A DNA stretch of 64,000 nt, from positions 18,316,863 to 18,380,862 of the forward strand of contig CM057135.1 of NCBI GenBank assembly GCA_029964075.1, given 5' to 3'. Below the pieces are notes generated by a model. The model was not told where the DNA came from. It worked only from the letters and a program-made list of their open reading frames with translations, and made no database searches. The stretch is from Patiria pectinifera. Its lineage: Eukaryota > Echinodermata > Asteroidea > Valvatida > Asterinidae. This document shows positions 33,301 to 44,389 of the stretch, piece by piece (the first letter of the stretch is position 1; every line of letters starts with the position of its first letter). A program made the translations under genes and the position numbers.

Positions 33301-36300
33301 GTCAAGGGTCTTGGTTTCTCTGGTTCATGATCATCTTCTTGGCTTCTCACTGGCTGACTGCCGCAGTGAGTCAAGGGTCTTGCTTTCTCTGGTTCATGAT
33401 CATCTTCTTGGCTTCTCACTGGCTGACTGCCGCAGTGAGTCAAGGGTCTTGCTTTCTCTGGTTCATGATCATCTTCTTGGCTTCTCACTGGCTGACTGCC
33501 GCAGTGAGTCAAGGGTCTTGCTTTCTCTGGTTCATGATCATCTTCTTGGCTTCTCAATGGTCGACTGCTGCGAGTCAAGGGTCTTGCTTTCTCTGGTTCA
33601 TGATCATCTTCTTGGCTTCTCACTGGCCGACTGCCGCAGTGAGTCAAGTGTCTGGCTTTCTCTGGTTCATGATCATCTTCTTGGCTTCTCACTGGCCGAC
33701 TGCCGTGAGTCAAGTGTCTTGCTTTCTCTGGTTCATGATCATCTTCTTGGCCTCTCACTGGCCGACTGCTGCGAGTCAAGGGTCTTGCTTTCTCTGGTTC
33801 ATGATCATCTTCTTGGCTTCTCACTGGCCGACTGCCGCAGTGAGTCAAGTGTCTTGCTTTCTCTGGTTCATGATCATCTTCTTGGCTTCTCACTGGCCGA
33901 CTGCCGCGAGTCAAGGGTCTTGCTTTCTCTGGTTCATGATCATCTTCTTGGCTTCTCACTGGCCGACTGCCGTGAGTCAAGGGTCTTGCTCCCCCTGGTT
34001 CATGATGATCTTCTTGGCTTCTCACTGGCCCACTGCAGCGAGTCAAGGGCCTTGCTCCCCCTGGTTCATGATGATCTTCTTGGCTTCTCACTGGCCGACT
34101 GCAGCGAGTCAAGGGTCTTGCTCCCCCTGGTTCATGATCATCTTCTTGCCTTATCTCTGGCTGACTGCTGCGAGTCAAGGGTCTTGCTCCCCCTGGTTCC
34201 TGATCATCTTCTTGGCTTCTCACTGGCCGGCTGCCGCGAGTCAAGGGTCTTGATTTTTCAGGTTCATGATCATCTTCTTGGCTTCTTACTGGCCGACTGC
34301 CGTGAGTCAAGGGTCTTGCTTTATCTGGTTCATGATCATCTTCTTGGCTTCTCACTGGCCGACTGCCGCGAGTCAAGGGTCTTGCTTTCTCTGGTTCATG
34401 ATCATCTTCTTGGCTTCTCACTGGCCGACTGCTGCGAGTCAAGGGTCTTGCTTTATCTGGTTCATGATCATCTTCTTGGCTTCTCACTGGCCGACTGCCG
34501 CGAGTCAAGGGTCTTGCTTTCTCTGGTTCATGATCATCTTCTTGGCTTCTCACTGGCCGACTGCTGCGAGTCAAGGGTCTTGCTTTATCTGGTTCATGAT
34601 CATCTTCTTGGCTTCTCACTGGCCGACAGCTGCGAGTCAAGGGTCTTGCTTTCTCTGGTTCATGATCATCTTCTTGGCTTCTCACTGGCTGACTGCCGTG
34701 AGTCAAGTGTCTTGCTTTCTCTGGTTCATGATCATCTTCTTGGCTTCTCACTGGCCGACTGCCGTGAGTCAAGTGTCTTGCTTTCTCTGGTTCATGATCA
34801 TCTTCTTGGCTTCTCACTGGCTGACTGCCGCAGTGAGTCAAGTGTCTTGCTTTCTCTGGTTCATGATCATCTTCTTGGCTTCTCACTGGCCGACTGCCGC
34901 GAGTCAAGGGTCTTGCTTTCTCTGGTTCATGATCATCTTCTTGGTTTCTCACTGGCCGACTGCCGCGAGTCAAGGGTCTTGCTTTCTCTGGTTCATGATC
35001 ATCTTCTTGGTTTCTCACTGGCCAACTGCCGCATTGAGTCAAGGGTCTTGTTTCATCTGGTTCATGATCATCATCGTGGCCTCTCACTGGCCGACTGCCG
35101 CTAGTCAAGGGTCTTGCTTTCTCTGGTTCATGATCATCTTCTTGGCTTCTCACTGGCTGACTGCTGCGAGTCAAGGGTCTTGCTTTCTCTGGTTCATGAT
35201 CATCTTCTTGCCTTATCTCTGGCCGACTGTCTCGAGCCAATGGTCTTGCTTTCTCTGGTTCATGATCATAATCGTGGCTTCTAACTGGTCGACTGCCACA
35301 GTGAGTTATGGGTCTTGTTTTCTCCGGTTCATGATCATCATCGTAGCTGTTAAATGGCCGAATGCCGTGAGTCAAGGGTCTTGCTTTCTCTGGTTCATGA
35401 TCATCTTCTTGGCTTCTCACTGGCCGACTGCCGCAGTGAGTCAAGGGTCTTGCTTTCTCTGGTTCATGATCATCTTCTTGGCTTCTCACTGGCCGACTGC
35501 CGTGAGTCAAGGGTCTTGCTTTCTCTGGTTCATGATCATCTTCTTGGCTTCTCACTGGCTGACTGCCGCAGTGAGTCAAGGGTCTTGCTTTCTCTGGTTC
35601 ATGATCATCTTCTTGGCTTCTCAATGGTCGACTGCTGCGAGTCAAGGGTCTTGCTTTCTCTGGTTCATGATCATCTTCTTGGCCTCTCACTGGCCGACTG
35701 CCGCAGTGAGTCAAGGGTCTTGCTTTCTCTGGTTCATGATCATCTTCTTGGCTTCTCACTGGCCGACTGCCGCATTGAGTCAAGGGTCTTGCTTTCTCTG
35801 GTTCATGATCATCTTCTTGGCTTCTCACTGGCCGACTGCCGCAGTGAGTCAAGGGTCTTGGTTTCTCTGGTTCATGATCATCTTCTTGGCTTCTCACTGG
35901 CCGACTGCCGCAGTGAGTCAAGGGTCTTGCTTTCTCTGGTTCATGATCATCTTCTTGGCCTCTCACTGGCCGACTGCCGCAGTGAGTCAAGGGTCTTGCT
36001 TTCTCTGGTTCATGATCATCATCGTGGCCTCTCACTGGCCGACTGCTGCGAGTCAAGGGTCTTGCTTTCTCTGGTTCATGATCATCTTCTTGGCTTCTCA
36101 CTGGCCGACTGCCGCAGTGAGTCAAGGGTCTTGGTTTCTCTGGTTCATGATCATCTTCTTGGCTTCTCACTGGCTGACTGCCGCAGTGAGTCAAGGGTCT
36201 TGCTTTCTCTGGTTCATGATCATCTTCTTGGCTTCTCACTGGCTGACTGCCGCAGTGAGTCAAGGGTCTTGCTTTCTCTGGTTCATGATCATCTTCTTGG

Positions 36301-39300
36301 CTTCTCACTGGCTGACTGCCGCAGTGAGTCAAGGGTCTTGCTTTCTCTGGTTCATGATCATCTTCTTGGCTTCTCAATGGTCGACTGCTGCGAGTCAAGG
36401 GTCTTGCTTTCTCTGGTTCATGATCATCTTCTTGGCTTCTCACTGGCCGACTGCCGCAGTGAGTCAAGTGTCTGGCTTTCTGGTTCATGATCATCTTCTT
36501 GGCTTCTCACTGGCCGACTGCCGTGAGTCAAGTGTCTTGCTTTCTCTGGTTCATGATCATCTTCTTGGCCTCTCACTGGCCGACTGCTGCGAGTCAAGGG
36601 TCTTGCTTTCTCTGGTTCATGATCATCTTCTTGGCTTCTCACTGGCCGACTGCCGCAGTGAGTCAAGTGTCTTGCTTTCTCTGGTTCATGATCATCTTCT
36701 TGGCTTCTCACTGGCCGACTGCCGCGAGTCAAGGGTCTTGCTTTCTCTGGTTCATGATCATCTTCTTGGCTTCTCACTGGCCGACTGCCGTGAGTCAAGG
36801 GTCTTGCTCCCCCTGGTTCATGATGATCTTCTTGGCTTCTCACTGGCCCACTGCAGCGAGTCAAGGGCCTTGCTCCCCCTGGTTCATGATGATCTTCTTG
36901 GCTTCTCACTGGCCGACTGCAGCGAGTCAAGGGTCTTGCTCCCCCTGGTTCATGATCATCTTCTTGCCTTATCTCTGGCTGACTGCTGCGAGTCAAGGGT
37001 CTTGCTCCCCCTGGTTCCTGATCATCTTCTTGGCTTCTCACTGGCCGGCTGCCGCGAGTCAAGGGTCTTGATTTTTCAGGTTCATGATCATCTTCTTGGC
37101 TTCTTACTGGCCGACTGCCGTGAGTCAAGGGTCTTGCTTTATCTGGTTCATGATCATCTTCTTGGCTTCTCACTGGCCGACTGCCGCGAGTCAAGGGTCT
37201 TGCTTTCTCTGGTTCATGATCATCTTCTTGGCTTCTCACTGGCCGACTGCTGCGAGTCAAGGGTCTTGCTTTATCTGGTTCATGATCATCTTCTTGGCTT
37301 CTCACTGGCCGACAGCTGCGAGTCAAGGGTCTTGCTTTCTCTGCTTCATGATCATCTTCTTGGCTTCTCACTGGCCCACTGCCGTGAGTCAAGTGTCTTG
37401 CTCCCCCTGGTTCATGATCATCTTCTTGGCTTCTCACTGGCCGACTGCCGCGAGTCAAGTGTCTTGCTTTCTCTGGTTCATGATCATCTTCTTGGCCTCT
37501 CACTGGCCGACTGCTTCGAGTCAAGGGTCTTGCTTTCTCTGGTTCATGATCATCTTCTTGGCTTCTCACTGGCCGACTGCCGCAGTGAGTCAAGTGTCTT
37601 GCTTTCTCTGGTTCATGATCATCTTCTTGGCTTCTCACTGGCCGACTGCCGTGAGTCAAGGGTCTTGCTTTCTCTGGTTCATGATCATCTTCTTGGCTTC
37701 TCACTGGCTGACTGCCGTGAGTCAAGTGTCTTGCTTTCTCTGGTTCATGATCATCTTCTTGGCTTCTCACTGGCCGACTGCCGTGAGTCAAGTGTCTTGC
37801 TTTCTCTGGTTCATGATCATCTTCTTGGCTTCTCACTGGCTGACTGCCGCAGTGAGTCAAGTGTCTTGCTTTCTCTGGTTCATGATCATCTTCTTGGCTT
37901 CTCACTGGCCGACTGCCGCGAGTCAAGGGTCTTGCTTTCTCTGGTTCATGATCATCTTCTTGGTTTCTCACTGGCCGACTGCCGCGAGTCAAGGGTCTTG
38001 CTTTCTCTGGTTCATGATCATCTTCTTGGTTTCTCACTGGCCGACTGCCGCAGTGAGTCAAGGGTCTTGCTTTCTCTGGTTCATGATCATCTTCTTGGTT
38101 TCTCACTGGCCGACTGCCGCAGTGAGTCAAGTGTCTTGCTTTCTCTGGTTCATGATCATCTTCTTGGCTTCTCACTGGCCGACTGCCGCGAGTCAAGTGT
38201 CTTGCTTTCTCTGGTTCATGATCATCTTCTTGGCTTCTCACTGGCCGACTGCCGTGAGTCAAGGGTCTTGTTTTATCTGGTTCATGATCATCTTCTTGGC
38301 TTCTCACTGGCCCACTGCCGTGAGTCAAGTGTCTTGCTCCCCCTGGTTCATGATCATCTTCTTGGCTTCTCACTGGCCCACTGCAGCGAGTCAAGGGTCT
38401 TGCTCCCCCTGGTTCATGATGATCTTCTTGGCTTCTCACTGGCCGACTGCAGCGAGTCAAGGGTCTTGCTCCCCCTGGTTCATGATCATCTTCTTGCCTT
38501 ATCTCTGGCTGACTGCTGCGAGTCAAGGGTCTTGCTCCCCCTGGTTCCTGATCATCTTCTTGGCTTCTCACTGGCCGGCTGCCGCGAGTCAAGGGTCTTG
38601 ATTTTTCAGGTTCATGATCATCTTCTTGGCTTCTTACTGGCCGACTGCCGTGAGTCAAGGGTCTTGCTTTCTCTGGTTCATGATCATCTTCTTGGCTTCT
38701 CACTGGCCGACTGCCGCGAGTCAAGGGTCTTGCTTTCTCTGGTTCATGATCATCTTCTTGGCTTCTCACTGGCCGACTGCTGCGAGTCAAGGGTCTTGCT
38801 TTATCTGGTTCATGATCATCTTCTTGGCTTCTCACTGGCCGACAGCTGCGAGTCAAGGGTCTTGCTTTCTCTGGTTCATGATGATCTTCTTGGCTTCTCA
38901 CTGGCCGACTGCCGCGAGTCAAGGGTCTTGCTTTCTCGGGTTCATGATCATCTTTTTGGCTTCTCACTGGCCCACTGCCGCGAGTCAAGGGTCTTGCTTT
39001 CTCTAGTTCACGATCATCTTCTTGGCTTCTCACTGGCCCACTGCCGCGAGTCAAGGGTCTTGCTTTCTCTGATTAATGATCATCTTCTTGGCTTCTCACT
39101 GGCCCACTGCCGCGAGTCAAGGGTCTTGCTTTATCTGGTTCATGATCATCTTCTTGGCTTCTCACTGGCCGACAGCTGCGAGTCAAGGGTCTTGCTTTAT
39201 CTGGTTCATGATCATCTTCTTGGCTTCTCACTGGCCGACTGCCGCGAGTCAAGGGTCTTGCTTTATCTGGTTCATGATCATCTTCTTGGCTTCTCACTGG

Positions 39301-41042
39301 CCGACTGCTGCGAGTCAAGTGTCTTGCTTTCTCTGGTTCATGATCATCTTCTTGGCTTCTCACTGGCCGACTGCTGCGAGTCAAGGGTCTTGCTTTATCT
39401 GGTTCATGATCATCTTCTTGGCTTCTCACTGGCCGACAGCTGCGAGTCAAGGGTCTTGCTTTCTCTGGTTCATGATCATCTTCTTGGCTTCTCACTGGCC
39501 GAGTGCTGCGAGTCAAGGGTCTTGCTTTCTGTGGTTCATGATCATCTTCTTGCCTTATCTCTGGCCGACTGCCGCAAGTCAAGGGTCTTGCTTTCTCTGG
39601 TTCAGGATCATCTTCTTGCCTTCTCACTGGCCCACTGCCGCGAGTCAAGGGTCTTGCTTTCTCTGGTTCACGATCATCTTCTTGGCTTCTCACTGGCCGA
39701 CTGCCGCGAGTCAAGGGTCTTGCTTTCTCTGGTTCATGATCATCTTCTTGGCTTCTCACTGGCCGACTGCTGCGAGTCAAGTGTCTTGCTTTCTCTGGTT
39801 CATGATCATCTTCTTGGCTTCTCACTGGCCGACTGCTGCGAGTCAAGGGTCTTGCTTTATCTGGTTCATGATCATCTTCTTGGCTTCTCACTGGCCGACA
39901 GCTGCGAGTCAAGGGTCTTGCTTTCTCTGGTTCATGATCATCTTCTTGGCTTCTCACTGGCCGAGTGCTGTGAGTCAAGGGTCTTGCTTTCTCTGGTTCA
40001 TGATCATCTTCTTGCCTTATCTCTGGCCGACTGCCGCAAGTCAAGGGTCTTGCTTTCTCTGGTTCAGGATCATCTTCTTGCCTTCTCACTGGCCCACTGC
40101 CGCGAGTCAAGGGTCTTGCTTTCTCTGGTTCACGATCATCTTCTTGGCTTCTCACTGGCCGACTGCCGCGAGTCAAGGGTCTTGCTTTCTCTGGTTCATG
40201 ATCATCTTCTTGGCTTCTCACTGGCCGACTGCTGCGAGTCAAGTGTCTTGCTTTCTCTGGTTCATGATCATCTTCTTGGCTTCTCACTGGCCGACTGCTG
40301 CGAGTCAAGGGTCTTGCTTTATCTGGTTCATGATCATCTTCTTGGCTTCTCACTGGCCGACAGCTGCGAGTCAAGGGTCTTGCTTTCTCTGGTTCATGAT
40401 CATCTTCTTGGCTTCTCACTGGCCGAGTGCTGCGAGTCAAGGGTCTTGCTTTCTCTGGTTCATGATCATCTTCTTGCCTTCTCACTGGCCCACTGCCGCG
40501 AGTCAAGGGTCTTGCTTTCTCTGGTTCACGATCATCTTCTTGCCTTATCTCTGGCCGACTGCCGCGAGTCAAGGGTCTTGCTTTCTCTGGTTCATGATCA
40601 TCATTGTGGCTTCTCACTGGCCGAGTGCTGTGAGTCAAGTGTCTTGCTTTCTGTGGTTCATGATCATCTTCTTGGCTTCTCACTGGCCGACTGCCGCGAG
40701 TCAAGGGTCTTGCTTTCTCTGGTTCATGATCATCTTCTTGCCTTCTCGCTGGCCGACTGCCGCGAGTCAAGGGTCTTGCTTTCTCGGGTTCATGATCATC
40801 TTCTTGGCTTCTCACTGGCCGACTGCCGCAGTGAGTCAAGGGTATTGCTTTCTCTGGTTCATTATCATCTTCTTGGCTTCTCACTGGCCGACTGCTGCGA
40901 GTCAAGGGTCTTGCTTTCTCTGGTTCATGATCATCTTCTTGGCTTCTCAGAGAAGACCTTCCTTCTCTAAAGCTTGTTGATGCTTTCTCCACATCTCTAA
41001 GGAATTTTTCAACGAGGTCAGGTTGATGCTTTTTCAGTGTCT
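30382..41042 (-). CDS. Recombinase-like gene, giant 10.7-kb exon: charged repeats, zinc fingers, start of recombinase core
   Basis: The exon opens after TTTCCCCAG (41,044-41,043) with TLKKHQPDLVEKFLRDVEKA, then STSFREGRSSLRSQED. About 130 tandem units of 22 or 23 residues follow (core PVRSQEDDHEPEKARPLT), balanced in acidic and basic residues and probably disordered. From 32,095 downwards comes a single-copy part of about 570 residues. It has an acidic poly-Ser stretch (around 31,840-31,950), a first finger CVYCKKLFPNIAQHLQTVH (around 31,440-31,495) and a second CPNCQEWLRLSVIDRHQATC (around 31,160-31,220). It then has a helical region with VFSIMRDDEVGQVARTDPLI and KQKSLPLPKDIKKLADYI, ending YNKRRCGELQAV. 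Two lesions are present: TAA in place of GAA near 39,070, and a 2-bp deletion near 36,480. The exon length fits the flanking phases only if two bases are added back. Confidence 0.8.
32095..40965 (-). repeat. Coding minisatellite, 66/69-bp unit, about 130 copies
   Basis: Units are 66 bp, or 69 bp when the gene-strand unit ends in CACTGCGG (Thr-His-Cys-Gly) instead of CGCGG (Thr-Arg-Gly). On the plus strand the most constant part is GGTTCATGATCATCTTCTTG. All indels among units are multiples of three except the 2-bp deletion near 36,480. Variants are shared in blocks, showing higher-order duplication. The unit is stop-free in several frames of both strands, which creates long false ORFs on the plus strand. 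Confidence 0.95.
32190..37310 (-). repeat. Higher-order duplication inside the minisatellite (offset 2,820 bp)
   Basis: 32,190-34,490 is repeated at 35,010-37,310 with almost no differences. Rare variant units (for example the one with ATCATAATCGTGGCTTC at 32,446 and 35,266) recur in the same order. The offset is 2,820 bp until about 36,480 and 2,818 bp after it, because of the 2-bp deletion. A shorter third copy of part of this block lies near 38,340-38,870. Confidence 0.9.
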
Positions 41043-41126
41043 CTGGGGAAATTGAAATCAGAAGATGGATTGGGTGATTCAGAGGAGTGCAGTGAAAGGA
41101 ATTTGAAAGGAAATGGATATTGAAAA

Positions 41127-41472
41127 GCAGCAGGATACAGATCCCCCAACTGGTGGATCAGATCCGGCAATTGGTGGATCACGATAAATGGGAACACAAA
41201 AGGTGGATCTGATCCGGCAAATTTGACCTGTCATCATCCGGCTGGTCTGCGAGTGGCGCAAACACGTAGGTGTAAACAATAAACAATCGATCGAGACGGT
41301 TACAAGAGCGCGCACTTTGGTGACCATCTGGACTTGACACTTCCGTTGAAAAAGGTGGATCAAGCTCAAGTGCGAATGCGACTTGCAGTTTCGTTGCAGT
41401 TTCATTGTGGTTAGATAAAAATGCCTGATCTTGATCCACCTTTTCCCAAAACAGATGGGAACGCGGTCTCGG
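41127..41472 (-). mobile_element. Truncated GGTGGATC-type MITE (relative of 61,468-61,943)
   Basis: In reverse complement it begins GAGACCGCGTTCCCATCTG and repeats the motif AGGTGGATCAAGATC, as in the complete element at 61,468-61,943. The other end is missing. It lies about 85 bp upstream of the giant exon, within the presumed upstream intron. Confidence 0.7.
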
Positions 41473-42384
41473 TGCAACTTTTTTTTAAACAAAAGACAGA
41501 TATAGTTTGGAGGGGAAAACATGACATTTTTGATGGTGATATTAGTGGCGAAAGCAACGCATAAATTTCTTCAGAGCCATTTTTCTCCAAATACGTTCTC
41601 TGCTAAGTAGCTATGTAGTGCAATTTCTTTCATAGAACAAGGTACCTGATGAAAATATTGTTGGCAGCATTTGACAGACCGACATTAATTTTCTCTTTTA
41701 TCTGAAATTATCTCAAAAGGACAACACTGTTTGCTTCAAACAACATTTTTGAAAAGAGAAATACTGTCGGAAAGATACTTATTAACAGCAAGGAAAGATT
41801 AACAGCTGTATTTCATTTAACTTTTACCCTTTATACTCTGAACTGCAAATTTGAAATATCTGTGTAAATAGCTCATGATTATGTGGCACATACATGAACA
41901 TGTAATTGCAAAATGACTGTTGTTCAATGCACACAGTTTTGCAAAACATAAACTTTGCTTCAAAGTGTTCATATAAAAGTTGATAAGAATGATTCATTCG
42001 AATGAAAGAATGGGTTCGAATCCCAAATGAGCAAGCATGTGTTTTTTTCACATGCCTTCAGAGAGCACTTAGTAAAGTGTTCATTTCCGTCGGGTGTAGG
42101 GTAATAAATAATTTGCATAATTATATCTCCCTGGCAAATAATTAATTAATTATTACTAATTCATTATAACTTTGAATAAGAATGATTCACATGCAAACAA
42201 CCTAAAACACAACATATTTTGATATGAAGAAAGCCTGCAATAAAACAGTGTTAGTGTTCAGAAATGGCTTTGAAAGGCATGTATGTTAGTATATAACGTG
42301 CACAAAGACAACTGTATATTTATGAAGCAATTTGGAAATGATGAAATCTATTTAACAGCTCAAAAATGTAGTGAACGATTATAG
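41473..42384. other. No recognisable feature; likely upstream intron or flank of the recombinase-like gene
   Basis: I searched the minus strand for a 5' exon of the gene. No candidate with a start codon and a donor in the right phase could be supported. Confidence 0.4.
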
Positions 42385-43178
42385 GGACGGCGTCCACTGC
42401 TGGCCGGTATGTCTCCCGGCCAGCTAGGCCTGGCTGGTAGCTGGCCTGTTTGATCCTTGGCCGGTATGACTTCCTCTGTCGGCCGGTACACGGCCTGTCT
42501 GGCTCTAATCCTGTTGGCGTTTCAAAGTCACTGATGCGCGGCTTATCTCTCCCATACCCCCACGAATGAATAGGTGTTCTTAGCGGATTAGTGTCAATCA
42601 ACCATGTAAACAAACATCCGCCATAGACCACAAAGACAGAGGGGAAAGCACACAGTGCATGTACATGTATTGACAATGAAAGGCCTAACTTTACCTCATA
42701 TCCATGGCCAACCTGGATAAGATCCATTCAATAGATACAAACATGCACCAGCGAAGTTAAGTGTCAATAATCACGCGTTTAGAAGACCTTCCGCCCAAAA
42801 ATACATACATGTACTGTATTGTGTAAAATAAAAATATACACACACAGTGTCATGTACATGTACATGTACAGCACATAATGCCCACGTATTGATCTTTGTT
42901 TGAGCATTTATTTTGCAACTGTTACCTACGCATCCAGGTTTTGTCCGTACTTCCAGGCCGAGATTGGGGATTAAGCCGATTAACTAAACCCCATTGTGTG
43001 GCCCCACAGCTACTGGCAAGCAATAAGAAAAGGATTCCCGTAATAAAGCAGGCCCGTTTAATCCACCTCGGCCGGTCTGGGCCGGTGGGGCGGCCGGTAG
43101 AGAGGGGATTAAAAGCTACCGGCCGCAAACAGGCTGGCCGGTAGACATACCGGCCAGCAGTGGACGCCGTTCCTAAAA
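42385..43178. mobile_element. GGCCGG-rich element with inverted ends
   Basis: The left end GGCGTCCACTGCTGGCCGGT and the right end ACCGGCCAGCAGTGGACGCC are perfect complements. The interior has many GGCCGGTA motifs in both orientations. About 794 bp. TA on both sides may be the target duplication. Overlapping ORFs (42,320-42,727 and 42,922-43,389, minus) are products of the GC-rich ends and carry no domain. Confidence 0.75.
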
Positions 43179-43509
43179 ACAACACAAACTGCCAGATGAA
43201 TGATATGCATGCAAAGAAGTTTGAAAAATTAATCTTCCAAAACTCTGATAAGTATCCAAGGTTGTAAATTTTGTTAATTGTTTTACGTCTTTCTTTAGTG
43301 TGGTTTTGTTTTCTTCCTGCCTTTATTCTTTTTGCTAATACATGTATTGACTTTGGATCACAACACAGGATACTTAAGCATGGTTGCAACTTTGCATACC
43401 TTGACCCTTTCTAATCAAATCATTTTCATCAAATTTCTGGATACCTGCTCTTGATGCATAGAACCTGTGGGAAAAATTATCCACATGATGACACGCAGTC
43501 CAATGACAT

Positions 43510-44381
43510 GCTAGACTTGTGGAAAAGTCATTAGTCGTCACGGTTATCGTCTCTGCTTTCTCGCGGTCTCTACCCTCCGGCGTGGTTTCGTCTCTCGAGA
43601 CCAGTGCAGACTAACGACTTGTACAACCTGAATTGGGTTTGTACACGACCTATGGGCGCTTCAGCCGAATTTGTAAGGACGCTGATTGGCCCATTTCCCT
43701 AACACTCCTGTATCCTTCTAAATTAATATGATTTTGTACACTCCCTAGGGGGTTAGGGTTATTTGAATATTAACGATACAACCTGTACGTATGGATGGCT
43801 TTACGTTAATTACTGGACAACCACAGACTTAAAATTTCACTGTGTCATGAACTGATATTAATATACCCCCCAGTACGTATTTTTCGTGTTTATTTAAGCT
43901 TCTTCGTGCATCGTATTGAAATTATGGGGAACAAAAGGAATAAGTCTGTCTTGCTAGTTGTAGAGCCCTACAATTATGGCCATGGGTGACGTTAATCTAC
44001 AGTCGGAATAAGTTCTAGAAGCGGCTGCAAACCATGCCAAAAGAACTTAAGCTATCTTCCACGTGTTGACTGTCGAGCAATCCGAAGCTATTTATTTACA
44101 GCGTGATTTAGGCCTATAAAATAAAGCTCTCACAAAATCGACATGTAAGTACTGTTGCGTTATATTTGAAATTATCACACCCTCAGCTAAAATGGACGCG
44201 TCTCAACGGCCGTCTCCACGGCAACCGGTATGCAAAGCGCGCTCAAGCGTGAATCTGTGTCTGATTCAGGTTATACAAGTCGTTAGTACGAGTACTGGCT
44301 GGGGGAAGCCAGGGTCTCCCGTGAGACTCGCATGAAAGCAGAGACGATCACCACAACGACTATTGACTTGTCTACAAGCCT
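43510..44381. mobile_element. 872-bp element with about 110-bp inverted repeats (hAT-like target duplication)
   Basis: The inverted ends include AGACTTGTGGAAAAGTCATT with its complement near 44,360-44,381, CGTCTCTGCTTTC with GAAAGCAGAGACG, and AACGACTTGTACAACC with its complement. AATGACAT occurs directly on both sides (43,502-43,509 and 44,382-44,389), an 8-bp duplication as made by hAT transposases. A 62-bp micro-element is nested inside. Confidence 0.7.
43697..43758 (-). mobile_element. 62-bp micro-element, copy 2 (inverted)
   Basis: Same length and core as 14,719-14,780, in reverse orientation. The flanks here are ATTT and TTAT, so the TTAA duplication is not preserved. Confidence 0.7.
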
Positions 44382-44389
44382 AATGACAT

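Larger units (their letters stand above)
22108..41042 (-). other. Gene span: tyrosine-recombinase-like protein with a giant charged repeat region
   Basis: Seven coding exons can be joined: 41,042-30,382; 29,877-29,757; 28,254-28,128; 27,646-27,528; 24,478-24,283; 23,644-23,483; 22,352-22,108. Every junction has AG acceptor and GT donor bases and matching phase. The motif order resembles the tyrosine recombinase core: R of RRCGELQAV, K of IRGKRGRP, R of SSNLRKYMA, H of CDHLGH, Y of HRVHYR. Similar multi-exon proteins are widespread in fish and marine invertebrates, and Crypton transposons use this enzyme class. The start codon and 5' exon(s) were not found. An in-frame stop (39,070) and a 2-bp deletion (36,480) lie in the giant exon, so the gene may be broken in this assembly. 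Confidence 0.75.

Noticed and set aside
34266..40970. 2,234-codon plus-strand ORF, and other long plus-strand ORFs at 32,106-34,253, 32,534-35,104, 37,084-38,601 and 39,076-40,980
   Set aside because: They are opposite-strand readings of the 66/69-bp coding unit. Only the minus strand continues into single-copy sequence with zinc-finger and recombinase-like motifs and phase-matched splice sites.
42922..43389. 155-codon minus ORF
   Set aside because: It covers the GC-rich inverted end of a transposable element and has no domain or splice context.
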